A stretch of DNA of 9,964 nt, from assembly GCA_964487555.1 (NCBI GenBank), contig CAZART010000158.1, forward strand, positions 1 through 9,964. The letters run 5' to 3'. A model generated the notes under the pieces. That model did no database searches. It saw nothing but the letters and a program-made list of their open reading frames with translations, and was not told where the DNA came from. Shown here piece by piece: positions 1 through 6,241 of the stretch. Numbering within the stretch: the first letter of the stretch is position 1; each line of letters begins with the position of its first letter. Both the position numbers and the translations under genes were made by a program. This DNA is from CAZART01 sp964487555. GTDB lineage: Bacteria > Bacteroidota > Rhodothermia > Rhodothermales > VXPQ01.

Positions 1-1565
1 ATACGGGCCAGACCTCGTGCCTGGACGCACCTGCAGGGAGATTCGTCGCCACCGTTGGGGCAGCCGAAGCGACCCCGTGCCCGGCAGGAAAGTATCAGCC
101 CGACACGGGCCAGGCCTCGTGCCTCGATGCACCTGCAGGGAAGTTCGTTGCCACCGTCGGGGCAATCGAAGCGACCCCCTGCCCACTCGGCACGTTTAGC
201 GCCGTCCCCGGCGCAGTAGAGTGCGTACTTGCCGAGATTGGCTTCTACGTGGACGTGATCGGTGCTACACGAGCGGAACGGTGCCCCGACGGAACGACGA
301 CGCTAGCGCCAGGGGCTGCGAGCGAGACGGCATGCGTCCCGCCCAACCAGCCGCCTGTCGCGGATGCCGGCGAGGACCGGATAATCGAGTGCGCCGGGCC
401 CTCCGGCACAAACGTCGACCTCGACGGCTCCGGCTCTTCCGATCCCGACGGCGACGCTCTCACGTACGTCTGGACGGATGCCGTCGGAAGCACGGTTGCG
501 ACCGGCGAATCACCGTCGGTCGTGTTCGGCCTTGGCGATCACATACTCACCCTCACCGTAACGGACCCCTCCGGCGAGACAGACACAGACGAGGTCCTCG
601 TCACCATCGTCGACACGACGCTTCCAACGCTCACGGTGGGTGTGCCGGCATTGGTGCTCTGGCCCGTGGACCGCGCCTACCACACGGTCTCGCTCGACGA
701 TCTCGGCCTCACGGCTACTGATCAGTGCGGCGGTGCACTCGACCCGGGTACCGCCGTCGTCGCCTCCGTCGCCAGCGACGAGCCCGAAGACGGATTCCGC
801 GACGGCAACACAAGCAACGACATCGTCGTCGACGACTGCCGGTCGGTCCGGCTCCGGGCCGAGCGTCAGGGTGGGGGCGATGGTCGCGTCTACACAATGA
901 CCGTCGCGATCGCTGACGCGTCGGGCAACGTGGGGACGGCTACGTACGAGGTGCACGTGCCGATGGCAAAGAAGCGAACGCCCGCAGTCGGCGAGGCCGT
1001 GTACACCGTGGTCGGCTGTGGGACCCCGGCCCTGCTGGCTGAGAACGAAGGGGGTACGACATCTGATGTGGCGATGGCCGCAACAACCGTGCAGGCGGAA
1101 ACCGCTCAGGCGGCGCCGGCTGAGGCGGAAACCGCGGAAACCGAGCTCGCACAGGCTGAAACCATGGAGGCGGATGGGTCAGAGGCGGCGCATGCAAAGG
1201 AGATGAAGGAGAAGGCGGTGCAAGCGGAAGTCGCGGATGCGGATGTCACGAAAGTTGTTTCGCCGGTCGCGCAGACCCCGGCCTCTGGAGCGGGCATTCC
1301 GGTAGCGTTTGCCCTCGAGCCCAATCATCCGAATCCATTCAATCCGCAGACGACGATCGGTTTCGCGCTGCCCGACGCGTCTCTCGTGCGGCTCATAGTC
1401 TATGACGTCATGGGCCGCGAGATCGCGCGACTGGTCGACAGATCGATGGACGCCGGCCGGCACACGGTTGCGTTCGACGCCGGCCTTCTACCTAGCGGTA
1501 TCTATCTCTACCGACTGTCCGCCGGCTCCTTTACGAAGACGCGGCGCATGGCGGTGCTAAAATAG
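1..1565 (+). CDS. Secreted multidomain protein with Cys-rich repeats, PKD domain and T9SS sorting domain (5' end outside window)
   Basis: The frame is already open at base 3 and runs 520 codons to the TAG at 1563-1565, so the ATG at 249 is internal and the true start lies upstream. Domains in order: Cys-rich repeats resembling the GCC2/GCC3 (ephrin-receptor-like) family (3 to about 340, units such as ATPCPAGKYQPDTGQASC); a PKD domain (about 345-614, VDLDGSGSSDPDGDALTYVW); an Ig-like domain of a type common in bacterial secreted proteins (about 615-962, VLWPVDRAYHTV and VRLRAERQGGGDGRVYTMTV); an Ala/Glu-rich linker (about 1038-1256); and a C-terminal type IX secretion sorting domain (about 1308-1562, NPFNPQTTI, VYDVMGREIARL, PSGIYLYRL). 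The sorting domain predicts export through the outer membrane by the type IX system, with release or anchoring at the surface. An adhesin or structural role is inference; no catalytic motif is visible. A terminator follows. Confidence 0.9.
   Translation, partial: TGQTSCLDAPAGRFVATVGAAEATPCPAGKYQPDTGQASCLDAPAGKFVATVGAIEATPCPLGTFSAVPGAVECVLAEIGFYVDVIGATRAERCPDGTTTLAPGAASETACVPPNQPPVADAGEDRIIECAGPSGTNVDLDGSGSSDPDGDALTYVWTDAVGSTVATGESPSVVFGLGDHILTLTVTDPSGETDTDEVLVTIVDTTLPTLTVGVPALVLWPVDRAYHTVSLDDLGLTATDQCGGALDPGTAVVASVASDEPEDGFRDGNTSNDIVVDDCRSVRLRAERQGGGDGRVYTMTVAIADASGNVGTATYEVHVPMAKKRTPAVGEAVYTVVGCGTPALLAENEGGTTSDVAMAATTVQAETAQAAPAEAETAETELAQAETMEADGSEAAHAKEMKEKAVQAEVADADVTKVVSPVAQTPASGAGIPVAFALEPNHPNPFNPQTTIGFALPDASLVRLIVYDVMGREIARLVDRSMDAGRHTVAFDAGLLPSGIYLYRLSAGSFTKTRRMAVLK
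3..185 (+). repeat. Tandem 102-bp direct repeat encoding Cys-rich units
   Basis: The unit starting at base 3 is repeated from base 105, exactly 102 bp (34 codons) later and in frame. Over the first 81 bases the copies differ at about ten positions by eye, mostly third-codon or conservative changes (SCLDAPAGRFVATVGA against SCLDAPAGKFVATVGA). The second copy diverges after PCP. The array probably continues upstream of the window. Each unit holds two Cys, as expected for disulfide-linked repeats of the GCC2/GCC3 kind. Confidence 0.85.
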
Positions 1566-1633
1566 GGTGGATCAGCCGGCCCCTGTCCGCCTTCGCCGGT
1601 AGTCCGGTCGCTGCTGTCGAACGCAAAAATGAG

Positions 1634-1675
1634 AACGCCCCTAATCGGCACACGCGGCCGACGTGGGGCGTTTTT
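1634..1675 (+). terminator. Strong intrinsic terminator after the T9SS protein
   Basis: Arms aacgcccc (1634-1641) and ggggcgtt (1665-1672) pair perfectly. An inner helix tcggc/gccga (1645-1649 and 1657-1661) extends the stem. A run of five T (1671-1675) follows on the plus strand. The hairpin sits 69 bp after the stop at 1565. An A run at 1625-1629 before the left arm may give weak activity for leftward transcription from the methyltransferase unit, which converges on this site. Confidence 0.85.
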
Positions 1676-1741
1676 AGGTCGGTAGATTCGGGTCAGCGCC
1701 GGCTAGACAGAGTAGGCCGGGTGGTCCGTTTCCCGCATGAG

Positions 1742-1768
1742 CTACTCAGCCCTCAGGGCGACGTGCAT
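1742..1768 (-). other. Coupled start site opening an eight-codon frame after the methyltransferase
   Basis: The methyltransferase stop TAA (1770-1768) overlaps an ATG (1768-1766) as TAATG, and aaggagg lies just upstream at ideal spacing. The frame then reads MHVALRAE and stops at TAG (1744-1742). This is the architecture of a translationally coupled third gene, but only eight codons remain. It may be the scar of a lost gene or chance. Confidence 0.35.
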
Positions 1769-2418
1769 TATGTCCTCCTTGTCGATGGTTGGGCCGGCAT
1801 CCGCCGATGTCGCGCGACACACACCCAGGCGGCGGCGGGCGTCGGGAGGTGCGCACGGAATTCGGTCGAGCGGATCTCGATGATTTCGAGGCTTGGCTCG
1901 ATGGCGATGACGACGTCCCGTAACGATCGGCGTGGCGGGCCGTGATCGCGCTCGGGCCCTTCGGTGCTGCCGATCAGGCTCAGCCAGAGCCCTTCCTCGT
2001 CGAGTACGGCAGCCAGACGCTCGGCGAACAGCGCGCGATCCTCCGCATCGTCAAAAATGTGGAAACACCCGATGTCGAAAACGAAGTCAAACGGACCGCC
2101 GGGCACCGGCTCCTTTAGAATATCGAGCGTTGCGAAACGACAGGGGAGGTCCGAATCACCCAGCTTTTCGCGGGCTTTTTCGATGGCGATATCCGAGATG
2201 TCGACGCCGAGCACGTCGAAGCCCTGCCTGGCCAGCCAGATCGCATTGGTGCCCGTGCCGCACCCGACGTCCAGGGCCCGGCCCGGCGGGACGGCTCGAG
2301 AACGCACGAATTCGACGAGATAATCAAAAGGTTCTCCGGTATCCCACGGGATATCGCCGGTCGCGTAGCGGTCGTTCCAGTCAGATCGTGGCATAATCAG
2401 GTGGGTCAACGGATTCAC
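1768..2418 (-). CDS. Class I SAM-dependent methyltransferase
   Basis: A 216-residue Rossmann-fold methyltransferase, probably cytoplasmic. SAM-binding motif I is ALDVGCGTG (residues 48-56), with the acidic motif II residue in LGVDIS (D73) and a post-motif stretch FDFVFDIGCFHIFDD (110-124). The N-terminal WNDRYATGDIPWDTGEP is typical of small-molecule methyltransferases of the Methyltransf_23/25 and thiopurine-methyltransferase/TehB-like groups; the substrate cannot be read from the sequence. The listed start is a GTG that overlaps the TGA of the upstream beta-lactamase gene by four bases, indicating translational coupling. A GGAGG lies 16 bases upstream of it, which is far. An ATG at 2394-2392 (protein starting MPRSDWNDRY) fits family N-termini better and is a real alternative. 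Translation ends in TAATG (see the coupled start at 1768). Confidence 0.88.
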   Translation of the reverse strand: MNPLTHLIMPRSDWNDRYATGDIPWDTGEPFDYLVEFVRSRAVPPGRALDVGCGTGTNAIWLARQGFDVLGVDISDIAIEKAREKLGDSDLPCRFATLDILKEPVPGGPFDFVFDIGCFHIFDDAEDRALFAERLAAVLDEEGLWLSLIGSTEGPERDHGPPRRSLRDVVIAIEPSLEIIEIRSTEFRAHLPTPAAAWVCVARHRRMPAQPSTRRT

Positions 2419-3332
2419 TCACGATCGGACGCTTCCTCCGCCTCCCGCTGAAGCCGATCGCGAAGTTGCCCGCGCGCGGAAGTGGCGTAGCGCCGACAGG
2501 CATCCGGATCGACAAGACCGTCGACGCCGCGTTCATACCGCTCCCAAAATGACGAGGCACCCGGGTGCGTGGTGATCAGGACGTCGCATGGCAGGCGTTC
2601 AAGGATGTCGTGCCCGCGTTCGAAATCCGCGACGGCATCCGGGTACGTCGCGCTATCCGTAAAGCGAAAATCATCTGCCGATACCGGCGTCTGACTGTCG
2701 GCATAGACGACGTTCAGACAGCGGTCGCCTTCGCAGGATCGCCACGACCAGCTCGTGCCGCCGGGCGTATGACCCGCCGTCGCGTGTGAGATAATTTCGA
2801 TGGAGCCGGCATGAAGCGTATCGCCCGGTGTGAACCGTTCGACGTCATTCACCGCCGGGAAGTCCAGGAGGACACCGTACTGGGGATCGTCCGGACCGCT
2901 GCGCCCTCTTTCGAGGACGGAGGCACTTGCCGGACTCGCCGCCACGCGGGCTCCGCTGGCACGCTGAATGGCGGCTATTCCGCCCGCGTGGTCAAAGTGT
3001 GCGTGCGAATTCAGGATGAGAGCGATCTCGGAGGGGTCAAATCCGAGCGTCCGAATATGTTCGAGGATCATCGGGGCCGAGCTCGGAAGCGCGCCATCGA
3101 TCAGGACGTGCCCTTCCGGCGACGTGATCAATACGGCGCCCAGGCCGCGGGGTCCGACGTAATACGTGTTGTGATGAATCCTGAAGGGCTCCTGCGGCAC
3201 GTTCCACTCCGAGCAGTAGGTACAGAGCGAATCGGGATACGAATGGGTGAGGGAGTCGAGGTGCTGGGCATCGGCATCGATGCGCAGGAAGCTGCATGCG
3301 ATCCCGATCAAGAAGATACCTCGAGAGATCAT
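2415..3332 (-). CDS. Subclass B3 metallo-beta-lactamase (exported)
   Basis: A 305-residue protein with an N-terminal hydrophobic segment (about residues 5-16) ending near DADAQ, read as a signal peptide. The core matches subclass B3: PFRIHHNTYYVGPRGLGAVL (49-68), then NSHAHFDHAGG (H110, H112, D114, H115), AGHTPGGTSWSW (H188) and TTHPGASSFW (H256). These are the six zinc ligands of the B3 site (standard 116/118/196 for Zn1 and 120/121/263 for Zn2). YADS (S213) has the Ser that B3 enzymes carry where B1/B2 have Cys. Known B3 enzymes hydrolyse penicillins, cephalosporins and carbapenems in the periplasm; activity of this one is inference. Lactonase or phosphodiesterase relatives of the fold are less likely because of GHTPGGT and HPGAS. 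It is the first gene of a unit with the methyltransferase (4-base overlap). I see no regulator of the AmpR type beside it and no clear Shine-Dalgarno. Confidence 0.92.
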   Translation of the reverse strand: MISRGIFLIGIACSFLRIDADAQHLDSLTHSYPDSLCTYCSEWNVPQEPFRIHHNTYYVGPRGLGAVLITSPEGHVLIDGALPSSAPMILEHIRTLGFDPSEIALILNSHAHFDHAGGIAAIQRASGARVAASPASASVLERGRSGPDDPQYGVLLDFPAVNDVERFTPGDTLHAGSIEIISHATAGHTPGGTSWSWRSCEGDRCLNVVYADSQTPVSADDFRFTDSATYPDAVADFERGHDILERLPCDVLITTHPGASSFWERYERGVDGLVDPDACRRYATSARGQLRDRLQREAEEASDRE

Positions 3333-3651
3333 GTACGGGGATTCATTATCGGAATTCCGGACCGTCCATCGAGAAGCGGCGCCGGCGTGGGAGATTCGTG
3401 GGCGTCAAATTTAAGCAACGGACATCCCGTCCCCAATCGTCTAATTCAAATCGTAGTGATTGGGCGTGTCCATGGTTTCTTTACGTTGGGTATGCGGTAA
3501 GAAAACTAGGCCGCGGATCCGAACTCCCAACAATCCAGACGGTCCGGAGCCGGATCGACCGTCCTTTCGGCGTTAAGAGATTACCTTCGAAGCTTCGGAT
3601 CGCCTCCGCATACCCGCGGCGGGTCCGCACGAATGATTTGATCCACCGCCG
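3333..3651. other. Intergenic stretch between the beta-lactamase start and hicA stop
   Basis: About 319 bp with no reading frame I would defend; frames crossing it are Arg/Ser-rich with no recognisable motif. It contains the candidate promoter at 3406-3436 and a short palindrome acccgc-c-gcgggt around 3615-3628. It is less GC-rich than its coding neighbours. Confidence 0.6.
3406..3436 (-). promoter_or_regulatory. Candidate Bacteroidetes-type promoter for the beta-lactamase unit
   Basis: On the minus strand TTG (3436-3434) is followed after 20 bases by TAAATTTG (3413-3406). This is an exact match to the -33 TTG / -7 TAnnTTTG pattern of Bacteroidetes sigma factor promoters, with normal spacing. 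It lies about 74 bp upstream of the ATG at 3332. That this organism uses such promoters is inference from its apparent FCB affiliation. Confidence 0.4.
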
Positions 3652-3843
3652 TTAGCGACCGATCTCCGGCACTGACAGACCTCGGCATATCTTCTTCGCC
3701 AGGACGTCGGGTATCTCCGTGTGACGAGGTACGGCCTCAACCTGTCCAGTCTTCGGATTCGTCCAAAGCGAGTGAGAACCACCCTCTCGCTTCAAATAGC
3801 AGCTATGCTTGCGAAGGTGCTTCAGAAGAGCGTTCCGCTTCAT
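3652..3843 (-). CDS. hicA: HicA-family mRNA interferase toxin
   Basis: A 63-residue HicA (YcfA-like) toxin with a dsRBD-like fold, about the normal length of the family. GGSHSLWTNP (residues 21-30) carries the catalytic His24, and VEAVPRHTEIPDVLAKKI (35-52) is the family's second conserved block (VPRH-EI-LA-I). HicA proteins cleave mRNA independently of ribosomes and are held inactive by HicB. The ATG (3843) overlaps the TGA of the upstream hicB gene by four bases (ATGA), so the two are co-translated. The toxin appears intact: no shift, the catalytic His is present and the C-terminus is complete. Activity is not shown. Confidence 0.9.
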   Translation of the reverse strand: MKRNALLKHLRKHSCYLKREGGSHSLWTNPKTGQVEAVPRHTEIPDVLAKKICRGLSVPEIGR

Positions 3844-4055
3844 TCCACAACGACGGTTTCTCGCGTGGCGTCCTCTGGAACACCACGCAAACCGTCCTCA
3901 CGCCGATCTTCCAGAATTAGTGAGATAGCTTCCTTCAGGCTTTCAAGCGACTCCTGCTTTGTTCTTCCCTGACCGTTAGCTCCGGGCATTTCAGGCGAAT
4001 AGGCTATGAACCAACCCTCATCCTGCTCCACGATGGCCGTGAACTCGTTCCGCAT
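3840..4055 (-). CDS. hicB: HicB-family antitoxin
   Basis: A 71-residue HicB antitoxin with a partly degraded RNase H fold. FTAIVEQDEGWFIAYSPEMP (residues 5-24), GANGQGRTKQESLESLKEAI (25-44) and ILEDRRED (47-54) follow the usual order: strand, Pro-Gly loop, then the helix after GQG. There is no extra C-terminal DNA-binding domain, so this is the short form. I chose the ATG at 4055-4053 because the frame upstream to 4133 reads as Arg-rich non-homologous sequence, and a purine-rich agaagaga lies just before this ATG. The antitoxin gene comes first and the toxin second, the reverse of many hicAB loci but frequent in environmental genomes. It binds and neutralises HicA and may co-repress its own transcription. 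Confidence 0.88.
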   Translation of the reverse strand: MRNEFTAIVEQDEGWFIAYSPEMPGANGQGRTKQESLESLKEAISLILEDRREDGLRGVPEDATRETVVVE

Positions 4056-4236
4056 GGCTGTTTCTCTTCTGGTTACAACGCGAAGATTCGGACGCCTGGA
4101 GGGCAGCGATGTTCTTCCGGCTCCACACCTCAATGGTTGGCGAACGCGGGATCCGTGCGGGGTCGGAAAAGGAAAGAGAGAATGCCTGCGTAGGCAACGT
4201 ACTCCATCCCTTTTACTTGCTCCCGTTTTGCATCTG

Positions 4237-4432
4237 CTAGTGCTCGTCGATCAACGCCCGCAGGCGGCGAGCAAAGTCAGAAAGATGACCGTTCCATCAC
4301 GAGCTCGTGAGCAAGTGGGCTCTTATCCAGAATCTTGGCAGCCTGGTCGTACGACCTGAGAAGCTCCTCTCCCTTGGAGAGCATTCCCGCGAGATAGAAG
4401 AGCCGGCGGCCGTGCGGTCCACGAATCCTTCT
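4237..4432 (-). pseudogene. Unrecognised frameshifted gene remnant
   Basis: In frame directly after the stop of the membrane protein gene, the minus strand reads RRIRGPHGRRLFYLAGMLSK and then GEELLRSYDQAAKILDKSPL and AHELVMERSSF before a TGA at 4279-4277. In the next frame the sequence continues as SDFARRLRALIDEH and stops at TAG (4239-4237). The composition (amphipathic helices, Leu/Glu/Arg-rich, strong C-terminal helix) looks like real protein broken by one single-base shift near 4280. No start codon precedes the coding-like part, so the N-terminus is missing as well. I do not recognise the family. A 35-codon frame from the internal ATG is an alternative reading. Confidence 0.35.
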
Positions 4433-4435
4433 TTT

Positions 4436-4882
4436 CTACTGTAGCACGCCGCGCCCGGACATCCGGATCGCGTAGATCAGGAGCGCGATCGCCACCACCC
4501 AGATGACGGCGGAAAAATAGGCGGTGCCCTCTCCCATGATCCTCGCGCCGTCTGAAAGGGCGAACGTAAAGATGCTGGTGACGAGCAATCCGACGAGCGA
4601 CACCGCGAAAGCCCAGATCGCCCACGACTTCCGGAGCAGGAGCGCAATCGAACCGGCGACACTTGCCCAGACGCCCAGCGCCCAGCCGGCGTCCACCCAG
4701 GCCGGCATCGAATAGAAATACTCCAGTTGCTCGGAACTGAAATTACTCATGTACGGCTCGAATTCGAGCTGCGTCATCAGGTAGTCAAACGCTCCGAACG
4801 CGTTCCACAGGAGCGAAAGTCCGCCGACGATCCAGAGGTGCACCGGCGTTTTCGAGGTTGCGGCTGAGATTGTAGCAGTCAT
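4436..4882 (-). CDS. Four-helix inner-membrane protein of unknown function
   Basis: A 148-residue protein (starting MTATISAATSKTPVHLW) with four predicted membrane helices: about residues 16-35 (WIVGGLSLLWNAFGAFDYL), 61-83 (AWVDAGWALGVWASVAGSIA), 86-108 (SWAIWAFAVSLVGLLVTSIF) and 122-140 (YFSAVIWVVAIALLIYAI). The loop after helix 1 holds YMSNFSSEQLEYFYSMPAW, a pattern I associate with conserved proteins sometimes labelled sugar transporter without experimental support; no transport mechanism is evident. The frame is open back to 5059, but that extension is Arg-rich and overlaps the next gene by 83 bases, so the ATG at 4882-4880 is preferred. No clear Shine-Dalgarno is seen. Confidence 0.8.
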   Translation of the reverse strand: MTATISAATSKTPVHLWIVGGLSLLWNAFGAFDYLMTQLEFEPYMSNFSSEQLEYFYSMPAWVDAGWALGVWASVAGSIALLLRKSWAIWAFAVSLVGLLVTSIFTFALSDGARIMGEGTAYFSAVIWVVAIALLIYAIRMSGRGVLQ

Positions 4883-4976
4883 CGAAGTCACCGCGATAAT
4901 TGGAGGAAGATGGTAGATGCTACGATGCGGGAAGAGGATATTCAACGTACGCCGACAACCACGCCTCCTAAACGTG

Positions 4977-5408
4977 TCAATCCTCCGGCAGGAAGTCCGG
5001 GTTCCAGACGATCTCCCATACGTGCCCATCCGGATCCTGGAAATAGCCGGCGTATCCACCCCAGAATGTATCCTGGGCTGGTTTCAAGATCACAGCTCCG
5101 GCAACTCTTGCTTGCTCCATAACGTCGTCAACTTCGGAACTCGAAGACACGTTGTGGCCGATCGTAAAATCTGAGGGACTCGCCCGTTGAGCGGTAAGTC
5201 CCGTATCGTGCGCAATGCTCGATCGGGGCCAGACGGCGAGCCGTAGTCCGGCATGCAATTCGAAAAAAGCGACGGCGCCGTGATCAAACTCCTCGCCTAC
5301 AATCCCGTCGGTCGGTAGTCCGAGACCGTCGCGATAAAACGTCAACGCTCGCTCCAGGTCGTCGACCCCAAGAGTGATGACACTAATTCTCGCTTTCATG
5401 AGCACCAT
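4977..5408 (-). CDS. VOC-superfamily (glyoxalase/bleomycin-resistance fold) protein
   Basis: A 143-residue protein with the two beta-alpha-beta-beta-beta halves of the vicinal oxygen chelate fold. The first half has ISVITLGVDDLERALTFYRD and GLGLP (residues 8-32); the second has the family signature DTFWGGYAGYFQDPDGHVWE followed by IVWNP (113-137). FYRD-LGL and YF-DPDGH-WE are diagnostic of the COG0346-like group. His85 and Glu132 are plausible metal ligands. The substrate cannot be assigned: lyase, dioxygenase and antibiotic-binding members share this fold. The start is MVLMKAR (5408) or MKAR (5399); neither has a good Shine-Dalgarno. It is a single gene with 94 bp to the next start downstream. 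Confidence 0.85.
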   Translation of the reverse strand: MVLMKARISVITLGVDDLERALTFYRDGLGLPTDGIVGEEFDHGAVAFFELHAGLRLAVWPRSSIAHDTGLTAQRASPSDFTIGHNVSSSSEVDDVMEQARVAGAVILKPAQDTFWGGYAGYFQDPDGHVWEIVWNPDFLPED

Positions 5409-5489
5409 TGCGGTTTAATGCTTGACGTGAGACGTTCCACATGCATCAGAAGGATGGCTCGGCGGACGTTCGAGTGCGGCTCGGAAAGC

Positions 5490-5999
5490 TTATCTCCCTC
5501 CGCCGAATGCAGAATCATAGGTCACGGTGCCCTTTACGCCGTCGAGCGCACCGTGCGTTAATTCCAGGACCATAAACGCCTCCGGCGGAGCATCATACGC
5601 GCTCCCGATTCCGCGTGCGTCCGCCTGCTCGAACCCGAACCGCGGATAGTAGCTTGGATGGCCGAGGACGAAAACGGCGTCGGATCCGGCCCGGCGGCAT
5701 GCCGCGATGCCCTCGCGAACAAGTGCAGATCCGATGCCGCGCCGCTGGTAGCTGGGCAGCACAGCCATCGGCGCGAGCCCAAAAGCCTGCAATCTCGGTG
5801 GTGGCGGCGATATCGAAACGCTACTGAAGGCGATGTACCCGACGACCATGTCCTCTTCCATAGCAACGAGAGCCAAGTAGGACGGCGACATGGCGCGGAG
5901 ACGGTCTACGAGATCCGCCTCATCAGGCTGACCGAATGCGGCCTCGTTCACACGCCGAACGCCGGCTTTGTCCTCGGTTTTTTCCGATCGGATGTACAT
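5490..5999 (-). CDS. GNAT-family N-acetyltransferase (YhbS-like)
   Basis: A 169-residue cytoplasmic acetyltransferase. The acetyl-CoA pyrophosphate loop is QRRGIGSAL (residues 85-93, Q/R-x-x-G-x-G/A), preceded by the central strand LAPMAVLPSY (75-84). VLGHPSYYPRFGF (111-123) is the signature of the COG3153/YhbS group of small GNAT proteins, and IRSEKTEDKAGVRRVNEAAF (3-22) is the usual N-terminal strand and first helix. The acyl acceptor of this group is not established and cannot be read from the sequence. The ATG at 5999 gives an N-terminus in register with the family; no strong Shine-Dalgarno is visible. It is transcribed leftward and is separated by 81 bp from the VOC gene. Confidence 0.88.
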   Translation of the reverse strand: MYIRSEKTEDKAGVRRVNEAAFGQPDEADLVDRLRAMSPSYLALVAMEEDMVVGYIAFSSVSISPPPPRLQAFGLAPMAVLPSYQRRGIGSALVREGIAACRRAGSDAVFVLGHPSYYPRFGFEQADARGIGSAYDAPPEAFMVLELTHGALDGVKGTVTYDSAFGGGR

Positions 6000-6241
6000 C
6001 GGCTGCGAGCTTCGGTTGACGTTGGCGAATCAGCAGGCTCGGATCGAATGACGTCAACGATTTCCTTCCTGCGCTGTGGTCGATGCGCCGTGCTGCTGCA
6101 TCGGGTCTAGCAGATCTAATACAACCCGATGCTCCACGATTTGGCGATCTTCCATAGCCGGCGGGGGTGACGCCGAGGGCGAGGACAGCGTTCGCGACGG
6201 CTCGCAATGTACCGAATCAATAAACTATGCGGACGCCTCCG
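6000..6241. other. Intergenic stretch upstream of the GNAT gene
   Basis: No convincing gene. A 33-codon minus-strand frame (6155-6054, MEDRQIVEHRVV, ending QEGNR) lies just upstream of the GNAT gene but matches nothing I know and has no ribosome binding site. A long-armed inverted repeat (6098-6132) lies inside it. Longer frames here on both strands are Arg-rich and look like chance openings in GC-rich DNA. Confidence 0.5.
6098..6132. repeat. Perfect 9-bp inverted repeat, possible hairpin or operator
   Basis: gcatcgggt (6098-6106) and acccgatgc (6124-6132) are exact reverse complements separated by 17 bases that contain agatct. No T run follows on either strand, so it is not a standard intrinsic terminator. 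It is about 100 bp upstream of the leftward GNAT gene, so it could be a regulator site or a structured leader. Confidence 0.45.

Noticed and set aside
221..721. Plus-strand Arg/His-rich frame of 166 codons
   Set aside because: It is a shifted reading of the PKD-containing gene; the composition is typical of a GC-rich shadow.
2811..3500. Plus-strand open frame of 229 codons
   Set aside because: It is antisense to the metallo-beta-lactamase, whose zinc-ligand motifs fix the true strand and frame.
4056..4133. N-terminal extension of HicB
   Set aside because: The extra 26 residues are Arg-rich and do not match the compact HicB fold, which starts at MRNEFTAIVE.
4883..5059. N-terminal extension of the four-helix membrane protein
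   Set aside because: It is Arg-rich, unlike the family, and overlaps the VOC gene; the ATG at 4882 gives a normal start.
4910..5122. Plus-strand frame starting ATG just after ggaggaag
   Set aside because: The ribosome-site-like sequence is too close to the ATG, the product is Pro/Arg/Ser-rich, and the frame runs opposite the clear VOC gene.
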